This document shows, one piece after another, positions 58,789-64,000 of a stretch of 64,000 nt of DNA. Under the pieces are notes generated by a model. It did not search any database. It saw only the letters and a program-made list of their open reading frames with translations, and was not told the DNA's origin. A program made the position numbers and the translations under genes. How positions within the stretch are numbered: position 1 is the stretch's first letter; each line of letters opens with the position of its first letter. The DNA comes from Olivibacter sp. SDN3 (GTDB taxonomy: Bacteria; Bacteroidota; Bacteroidia; Sphingobacteriales; Sphingobacteriaceae): NCBI RefSeq assembly GCF_014334135.1, contig NZ_CP060497.1, positions 5,456,001-5,520,000 on the forward strand. Direction: 5' to 3'.

Positions 58789-59304
58789 ATACTAAATTAA
58801 ATTAATGGCACACCTTAGGCTGAAACGCAAACGGTAAAGGCAATTATTTAAAGAAATACAGAAAAATCATTCCTAAACAAGCAAAAAGGTACGACTGTTT
58901 TAACAAATATCTGACAGGTTAGATGTTAAAGGAATATTTTTACAAGCACAAATAACAAATTTTTCAACTAAAAACGATAAAAAATATCAAAAAAACAATA
59001 AATTGATCAAAATAATATAAATAAAACACATCAACAACGTATTTTTTCCTCATATATCAAACCAACAAGTGTTTTTTTAAATAAAAATAGAAAAAACGTA
59101 GTTTTTCCGTTCGTTTATCAAAGCAGACATCGTTCGTTTACCATATCAAGGTGTTTATAAATTTCATCATAGCGCAAGGAGTTTTCCTGTTCGGTTTAGT
59201 TTATCAAGGTCTATCAGGTATCACAAAATGTAGCAACTCAAACCACTACAAAAATGGTCTAATCGGTAAAACGATACAACGTATATACAAACGCAAACGT
59301 ATTT
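58789..59304. promoter_or_regulatory. AT-rich 516-bp upstream region with repeated CGTTCGTTTA/TATCAA motifs
   Basis: No gene is supported here. CGTTCGTTTA occurs twice (59108-59117 and 59131-59140), with a related TGTTCGGTTTAGTTTA at 59189-59204. TATCAA occurs near 59055, 59117, 59144 and 59202, mostly just after those motifs. On the coding strand of susC this reads as TTGATA followed by AAACGAACG. The clustering about 270-420 bp upstream of susC suggests an operator array. A frame across the area (59151-59381) overlaps the end of glk and is not credible. Confidence 0.45.
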
Positions 59305-60342
59305 CTAATCCCTTGAACCAAAGGCCCCAAAATACGCTGCTCCCAGCAATGCGGCTTTACTGTTTAAGATTACGCGGATAGGGATCTCCCGTAACAAGGG
59401 ATCCATACGGTCGCTCTGTATAAACTGTTCACGAAACAATTCATCTTTCAATAGCGGGTATATCCTTGGTGGTATGCCTCCTCCCAGGTAAAGCCCTCCG
59501 GTAGCTTTGAGCTTTAAGGCTAAACTTGTCGATTCTCTTGCCATATACGTAACAAAAAGCTGCATAGCCGTTACACAGGTGTCGTTTAATTCCCGGATAG
59601 CAGTATGGCTAATCACCGCCGCGGGATCTTCATTTTCAAGTTTCTCCCGAAGCCAGGCAGGCTCTTTGTACCTTTTACTTTCCCTTAAGAAGCGATAAAT
59701 ACGATAAATTCCTTTACCCGACACTAGATGCTCCCAACTTATAAGTGGTGTTTCGTCACGTAAATATTGAAAAAGCTCGAAGTCTAATTCTGTTCTTGGA
59801 GAAAATTCACTATGCCCGCCTTCCGTAGCAAAAGGGCGGTAGTTTTCGCCATCCCAAAATAAACCAGCCTCACCCAATCCCGTACCTGGGGCTAAAATAG
59901 CCATATTACCTTTTTGATCGGATCCGGTATTAATAACAGCCAAGTCGTCATCTGCAATGCCCACCAACCCATAAGCAGTAGCTTCCAGGTCGTTTAGCAA
60001 ATAGACTTCCTCAATGCCATGTTGCCGCCTAATCGCTTCCACATCGATTGACCATGAGAGATTCGTAAGGTTTACTTTCCCGTCCATTACAGGGCCTGCG
60101 ACGCCAATGGCTAACACATCAGGACGAGCGCTTATATTTTTCTTTAAATAGTCGGTTAAAATATGATCAAATGAAGTATGTGCAGACGAAGGAAGTGTAA
60201 TTTCATCCATCAAATTCATCGCTCCATTTACAAGGTTATAAACTCCTAAACTGGTTTTCGTTCCACCAATGTCAACAGCCAATATCTTAATACCTGTTCT
60301 ACTTTTCTTCTGGTTGGGTAAATATAAGGGTACAGTATCCAT
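59305..60342 (-). CDS. glk: Glucokinase (Glk/ROK-related hexokinase fold)
   Basis: The 345-residue cytoplasmic kinase phosphorylates glucose with ATP. The phosphate-binding motif AVDIGGTKT is at 22-30, the catalytic Asp118 in LLNDLEATAYG, the adenosine motif ILAPGTGLGEAG at 149-160, and FATEGGHSEFSP (171-182) contacts sugar. The absence of the ROK zinc motif and the overall order favour the bacterial Glk family. It lies upstream of the third SusC on the same strand with a 516-bp gap, so cotranscription is uncertain. Confidence 0.88.
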   Translation of the reverse strand: MDTVPLYLPNQKKSRTGIKILAVDIGGTKTSLGVYNLVNGAMNLMDEITLPSSAHTSFDHILTDYLKKNISARPDVLAIGVAGPVMDGKVNLTNLSWSIDVEAIRRQHGIEEVYLLNDLEATAYGLVGIADDDLAVINTGSDQKGNMAILAPGTGLGEAGLFWDGENYRPFATEGGHSEFSPRTELDFELFQYLRDETPLISWEHLVSGKGIYRIYRFLRESKRYKEPAWLREKLENEDPAAVISHTAIRELNDTCVTAMQLFVTYMARESTSLALKLKATGGLYLGGGIPPRIYPLLKDELFREQFIQSDRMDPLLREIPIRVILNSKAALLGAAYFGAFGSRD

Positions 60343-60677
60343 AGTGTCTATTTTAGGCTAAAATTTTCTTCAAGACTTTATTACCAATAACAGCGAAAGA
60401 CATATTTTGATTGATTTCATGAACAGAAAAATCAAACATATTAATTACCTATCGGAATATTTCTTGTAGTTGTTGTATTTCATCTTTATATGTGGTTTTC
60501 TTTCGGGTCCCAAATATAAAGGTGTTTTCGAAAACAGATTTCCCTCCGATCATAATATTCAAAGGACAAAAGAGTACCTGGTTAAATAAGCAGCACATCA
60601 TGTCGCCTTGATAAAGATTTTGTGATTTGAATCACAGCACGTCATACGTACACCTTTTACCTTCGCAGTAAAAAAAC
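60343..60677. promoter_or_regulatory. Divergent promoter region with a CRP-like palindrome
   Basis: The 335-bp gap between glk and the alpha/beta hydrolase contains TGTGATTTGAATCACA at 60621-60636, a perfect TGTGA-N6-TCACA palindrome of the CRP/FNR type. TACCTTCG, close to the TAnnTTTG -7 consensus, lies just before the hydrolase start codon. A Crp/Fnr remnant lies directly after the hydrolase, so the operator may have served that lost regulator. The rest of the gap shows nothing further. Confidence 0.6.
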
Positions 60678-61415
60678 ATGACTAATAAATTTGATTTTAA
60701 ATATACCACATTTGGCGCCGGTACACCGATACTTTTGCTACACGGACTTTTTGGCGGTCTGAGTAACTGGACGGCTTTTATCGATACGTTTCAGAGTCAC
60801 CATAAAATTATTGTCCCTATTCTACCTATACAGGATCTACAAGGTGAACATCATATTTTCAAGCTTTTAAATTACCTGGAAGCACTCATCGCCCACTTAG
60901 CTTTACAAAACCCTGCCATCATCGGGAATTCCCTTGGGGGACATTTAGCCATACACTATGCGTATAAAAACCCTGTAAATATACGTTGCTTAATATTAAC
61001 AGGCAGCTCTGGCTTATTCGAAAACAGCATGGGCGGAAGTTATCCGAAGCGAAACAACAGACAATATATAGAGGAGCGCATCAAACATACATTCTACGAT
61101 CCTGCAGTTGCCAACCCAACATTGATAGAAGAGGTCTATAGGATTACCAAAGACAATAGCAAGTGTATTGGTATCATAAAAATGGCTAAATCTGCACAAC
61201 GTGATAATATCAGAGGTTTACTTCCAAAAATCAAGACACAAACTTTGCTAGTATGGGGAAAGCAGGATCGGATTACTCCCCCTTCGGTAGCAGAAACTTT
61301 TCACTCCCTTCTTCCTCATGCAGCATTGGAGTGGATCGATCAATGTGGTCATGCCCCTATGATGGAAAGACCCGATCAGTTCAATACAATTGTAGCGCGT
61401 TTTTTAGCACCTTAA
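60678..61415 (+). CDS. Alpha/beta-fold hydrolase
   Basis: This 245-residue protein has the oxyanion motif LLHGLFGGLSNW (20-31) and a complete triad: Ser85 in GNSLGGH, Asp197 in WGKQDRITP and His225 in CGHAPMMERP. It resembles the general esterase/C-C hydrolase group; no specific substrate can be named. There is no signal peptide. It is preceded by a CRP-like site and followed immediately by a decayed Crp/Fnr gene. Confidence 0.9.
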   Translation: MTNKFDFKYTTFGAGTPILLLHGLFGGLSNWTAFIDTFQSHHKIIVPILPIQDLQGEHHIFKLLNYLEALIAHLALQNPAIIGNSLGGHLAIHYAYKNPVNIRCLILTGSSGLFENSMGGSYPKRNNRQYIEERIKHTFYDPAVANPTLIEEVYRITKDNSKCIGIIKMAKSAQRDNIRGLLPKIKTQTLLVWGKQDRITPPSVAETFHSLLPHAALEWIDQCGHAPMMERPDQFNTIVARFLAP

Positions 61416-61440
61416 CGGCTTTCTATTTACTACCATAGGG

Positions 61441-61656
61441 AACTTCTCGCCAAACAAGCGCAACATTGGATACCTCTTATCATATGGGAATCCCCTAGAT
61501 AAGTACAGACACTTAATAGAGAAACAACCCGAATTGCTGCAAAAAGTTACACTTACAGAGCTCTCCAAATATATTCAAACCAGTCGAGAGTCGCTCAGTC
61601 GAACAAGACTCAAGCTATTGAACGAGGCGAGAACAATATGCGATTAACAATAATCT
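61441..61656 (+). pseudogene. Crp/Fnr-family regulator remnant (C-terminal helix-turn-helix)
   Basis: One plus-strand frame reads DKYRHLIEKQPELLQKVTL followed by TELSKYIQTSRESLSRTRLK, which is the typical dimer-helix to HTH end of Bacteroidota Crp/Fnr proteins. There is no start codon or cyclic-nucleotide-binding domain upstream. The preceding bases resemble the dimer helix in a different frame (YYHRELLAKQAQHWIPLI), which implies a frameshift as well as truncation. It lies between the hydrolase stop and the convergent VOC gene. Confidence 0.6.
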
Positions 61657-61661
61657 ATAAA

Positions 61662-62075
61662 TCAGTTGTTACCGGTATATTGTAGTAACCAATGGTTACC
61701 AAATTTATCCGTCAAACCGCCAAAAAAATCGCCCATCTCCGTTGCTTCGAGCGGGTTTGTTGACAGCCCTCCAATAGACAGGTTCTTGTAATAGGTTCTC
61801 ATCTCCCGTTCTGAAGTGCATTCCAATAAAATGGAAACCGTATTTCCCTTTACTAAACCGGCATCACTCACCATATCTGTTCCCATAAGTACCAGCCCTC
61901 CCTTCCTTAACGAAGCATGCAAAATGTACTTTTGTATGGGAATAGGAAAATTTTTCCCTAAAGGAGAATCAGCAATCGTCTGAATAGACAAATTCCCTCC
62001 CAGACATTGTTGATAAAAAAGCATAGCTTCCCTACAATTGCCATTGAAAGTAAGATATGTAATAAGATATGACAT
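61662..62075 (-). CDS. VOC superfamily protein, PhnB-like
   Basis: The 137-residue glyoxalase-fold protein starts MSYLITYLTFNGNCREAMLFYQQCLGG and ends TEMGDFFGGLTDKFGNHWLLQY, both characteristic of PhnB-like proteins. It shares the family layout of the gene at 29973 but little sequence. It is divergent from the GlxA-type regulator, which may control it. The ligand is unknown. Confidence 0.87.
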   Translation of the reverse strand: MSYLITYLTFNGNCREAMLFYQQCLGGNLSIQTIADSPLGKNFPIPIQKYILHASLRKGGLVLMGTDMVSDAGLVKGNTVSILLECTSEREMRTYYKNLSIGGLSTNPLEATEMGDFFGGLTDKFGNHWLLQYTGNN

Positions 62076-62205
62076 TTTCCGTTCATTTGATATTACAAAG
62101 TTGTATTTTTAAGCAAAATTCGAACGGGTGTGATAGCGACTTTTGTAGGGTTAATTGCGCCATGTTTGACTTGAAAACATTACTGCCATTTATAAATCAT
62201 CTTGT

Positions 62206-63195
62206 ATGAAAAAAGTATCCATATTAGTTCCGGAATCCGCAGTGATGGAAGCCATAACCAATCCACGCTACTTGTTCGCTACCATCAATCAGTTTTCGCA
62301 ATCGTCGGGAAATTTGCCTTTTTTCGACGTGCAACTTGTAGGTCTATCAAAAGAGATCAAACTTCATAACGGCGTGTATTCCGTATATACTGATAAACAG
62401 CTTGAAGAAGTACAGCATACTGACCTAATAATTATCCCTGCGCTATTCGGTAATATGAGCAACGCTGTGGAACTAAATAAAGAACTGATTCCCTGGATAA
62501 TTAAGCATTATCACCAAGGGGCTGAAGTAGCCTCTCTTTGTTTAGGTGCATTTTTACTTGCGTCTACTGGCCTGCTAAAGGATAAACAATGTTCTACACA
62601 TTGGGCATATACAAATGAATTCAAAAACATGTTTCCGGAGGTCGACTTAATCGATGGAGGAATTATATCCGAATCTTCTAGAATATATACCAGCGGAGGC
62701 GCCAATTCCTATTGGAATTTACTTTTATATTTGGTAGAGAAATACACTGATAGAGCAACCGCTATTCTTGCGGCGAAGTATTTTGCGATTGATATAGACC
62801 GTAATAGTCAAGCTGCATTTACGATCTTTAGTGGTCAGAAAAATCATCAGGACGAGGAAGTGAAAAAAGCACAGCAGTTTATTGAGGAAAACTATCATGA
62901 AAAAATTACTGTTGACCAATTGGCCAACATGTTTGCTATTAGCCGACGTAACTTTGAAAGACGGTTTAAGAATGCCACCAACAACACCATTATAGAATAT
63001 ATACAACGCACAAAAATAGAATCTGCGAAACGCAGTTTTGAATTAAAGCGAAAAAACATCAGTGAGGTCATGTATGATGTAGGGTATACGGATACAAAAG
63101 CTTTCCGATCGGTTTTCAAGAAAGTTACCGGCCTCACCCCAATAGCATACAGAAATAAATATAATAGAGAAATCATTTTGGAAGCCAAGGCCTAA
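62206..63195 (+). CDS. GlxA-type AraC regulator with DJ-1/PfpI domain
   Basis: The 329-residue regulator combines an N-terminal DJ-1/PfpI-like domain (3-190) with a C-terminal AraC double HTH (about 222-322). The nucleophile-elbow Cys112 sits in ASLCLGAFLLA, and His132 follows in CSTHWAY. The HTH region includes KITVDQLANMFAISRRNFERRF and NISEVMYDVGYTDTKAFRSVF. In this family the DJ-1 domain usually senses a small molecule rather than acting as a protease. It is divergent from the VOC gene with a 130-bp shared promoter region. Confidence 0.92.
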   Translation: MKKVSILVPESAVMEAITNPRYLFATINQFSQSSGNLPFFDVQLVGLSKEIKLHNGVYSVYTDKQLEEVQHTDLIIIPALFGNMSNAVELNKELIPWIIKHYHQGAEVASLCLGAFLLASTGLLKDKQCSTHWAYTNEFKNMFPEVDLIDGGIISESSRIYTSGGANSYWNLLLYLVEKYTDRATAILAAKYFAIDIDRNSQAAFTIFSGQKNHQDEEVKKAQQFIEENYHEKITVDQLANMFAISRRNFERRFKNATNNTIIEYIQRTKIESAKRSFELKRKNISEVMYDVGYTDTKAFRSVFKKVTGLTPIAYRNKYNREIILEAKA

Positions 63196-63219
63196 GCCAA
63201 ATTCTCGCGACCTTCGCTT

Positions 63220-63777
63220 TTAATTTAATTGGGCTTGATAAATTTTCCTATACGGCTTTTTTTCATCTAGGTATCTTTTCAATACAGACACAACATTGCA
63301 TACAAAATCTTCTTTAATAGCTACATATTTATAAATTTCACTAACCATTCTATACTTATTGATCGTAATGCTCCGTGCTATTGTTAAGTGAGGGTAATAG
63401 TATACTTTCTTTGTCCTGAATACCTCTGTTAATGTTTTATACAGTGCCGTAATAGGTGTGCTATTCGCTATTTTCACGCAAACGCTAAAAGACACAGCGC
63501 CATGCATGAGGTATTCAATACCGTGAAGCTTGATATCAAAACTTCCCTGATCAGATAGTGCTGATTTTAATGTATTGACGATCGCCCTATCATTTTCATT
63601 TGTATACAATTTAAAAAGCGATATGTGTGCCAGTGCATATCGGTTTTCCCGAGATAAACCAATCTTTTTAGCTAGATATACCTTTTGTTGTTTGATCCTC
63701 GTTTTGATGTGTTCCGGTGGAGAAAGCAATAAAAAACATTCTACTTTGGGCGGTTCGTTAAACAAATTTAACTGCAT
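63220..63777 (-). CDS. 2'-5' RNA ligase-like 2H phosphoesterase
   Basis: The 185-residue soluble protein carries the two signature HxS/T motifs of the 2H superfamily: His51-Ile-Ser53 in ALAHISLF and His130-Leu-Thr132 in YYPHLTIA. These histidines act as general acid and base on 2',3'- or 2',5'-phosphodiesters. It is convergent with the GlxA-type gene. Its target RNA or nucleotide is unknown. Confidence 0.85.
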   Translation of the reverse strand: MQLNLFNEPPKVECFLLLSPPEHIKTRIKQQKVYLAKKIGLSRENRYALAHISLFKLYTNENDRAIVNTLKSALSDQGSFDIKLHGIEYLMHGAVSFSVCVKIANSTPITALYKTLTEVFRTKKVYYYPHLTIARSITINKYRMVSEIYKYVAIKEDFVCNVVSVLKRYLDEKKPYRKIYQAQLN

Positions 63778-63830
63778 CTCTTTTTACTAACTTAAAACAA
63801 TTTACAATAACGCTTGTTCTTGATTAAAAT

Positions 63831-63910
63831 GTGCTGGGAGTGCTTGATTACTATCGGGCTGAGATAGATCCTTAATACTTGAACTGGATAATACCAGCGT
63901 AGGGAAGCAT
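63831..63910 (+). ncRNA. TPP (thiamine pyrophosphate) riboswitch
   Basis: The plus strand shows conserved THI-box parts in order: GGGAGTGC (63837-63844, consensus GGGGUGC), GGGCTGAGAT (63856-63865, the CUGAGA pyrimidine-binding loop), ACTTGAACTGGATAATACCA (ACCUGAUCUGGAUAAUGCCA in most aptamers) and GCGTAGGGAA. The P3 stem is short. The gene it controls lies beyond the right edge of the window and is probably a thiamine biosynthesis or uptake gene. Confidence 0.92.
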
Positions 63911-63937
63911 CTGCACAATATCAATATATTTTGTGCG

Positions 63938-63975
63938 AACTCCATTTCTGATATTAATCAGAAATGGAGTTTTTG
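63938..63975 (+). terminator. Intrinsic terminator downstream of the TPP aptamer
   Basis: AACTCCATTTCTGAT and ATCAGAAATGGAGTT form a 15-bp stem with a 4-nt loop followed by a T-run. A smaller hairpin (GCACAA/TTGTGC) precedes it. Ligand-dependent termination is the likely expression platform. Confidence 0.85.
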
Positions 63976-64000
63976 TTAGTCTTATAGGGAACTGGTAGTA

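Noticed and set aside
59151-59381. 76-codon plus-strand open frame
   Set aside because: It overlaps the 3' end of glk and the regulatory repeats; codon use is unlike the real genes.

Overview
This window reads as chromosomal DNA of a free-living Bacteroidota, most likely of the Sphingobacteriaceae (Pedobacter/Sphingobacterium type). That placement is inferred from four SusC/SusD pairs, a FecR/ECF-sigma pair serving an STN-bearing SusC, many signal-peptide-II enzymes, weak Shine-Dalgarno signals, and TAnnTTTG-type -7 promoter elements. No tRNA, rRNA, CRISPR array, insertion sequence or phage gene was seen.

Layout. 1-3.4 kb: the 3' part of a calcineurin-type phosphoesterase, then a radical-SAM/HhH plus TIGR03915-type DNA-metabolism pair whose start codon abuts a 42-bp inverted repeat. 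3.5-25.2 kb: a polysaccharide utilization locus (PUL) with two SusC/SusD pairs, GH89 alpha-N-acetylglucosaminidase, GH36 alpha-galactosidase, galactose mutarotase, a large DUF5107-TPR protein, an AraC regulator and a sugar-porter MFS protein. 25.2-29.8 kb: GH95 alpha-L-fucosidase beside an amidohydrolase of the L-fuconolactonase type and two broken short-chain dehydrogenases, which looks like a decayed fucose-oxidation module. 30-31.4 kb: three small genes (VOC, SnoaL-like, DinB-like). 31.6-37.6 kb: a PSCyt/DUF1549/DUF1553, DUF1501 and membrane-cytochrome operon in which the first and third genes each carry a single-base frameshift in a homopolymer. 37.7-41.7 kb: large-subunit catalase, an O-methyltransferase and a GIN-domain protein. 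41.7-53.7 kb: an M14 peptidase, then a second PUL for a uronic-acid polysaccharide (GH88, heparinase II/III-like lyase, SusD, STN-SusC, FecR, ECF sigma). 53.9-60.3 kb: a third SusC/SusD system and a glucokinase. 60.6-64 kb: an alpha/beta hydrolase with a CRP-like operator, a Crp/Fnr remnant, a VOC protein, a GlxA-type regulator, a 2H phosphoesterase, and a TPP riboswitch followed by a terminator pointing out of the window.

The strongest unannotated signal is a promoter architecture shared by four operons around the AraC gene. Each promoter has two direct copies of a box ending in TCCAT, exactly 21 bp apart and in the same orientation relative to the gene. A TAnnTTTG-like -7 element begins 22-23 bp downstream of the second box. 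The set covers both SusC/SusD operons, the DUF5107-galM operon and the MFS transporter, so it defines a candidate AraC regulon from the sequence alone. The combined activities (alpha-GlcNAc, alpha-Gal and alpha-Fuc removal) would suit an O-glycan-like or similarly capped glycan; that substrate is inference.
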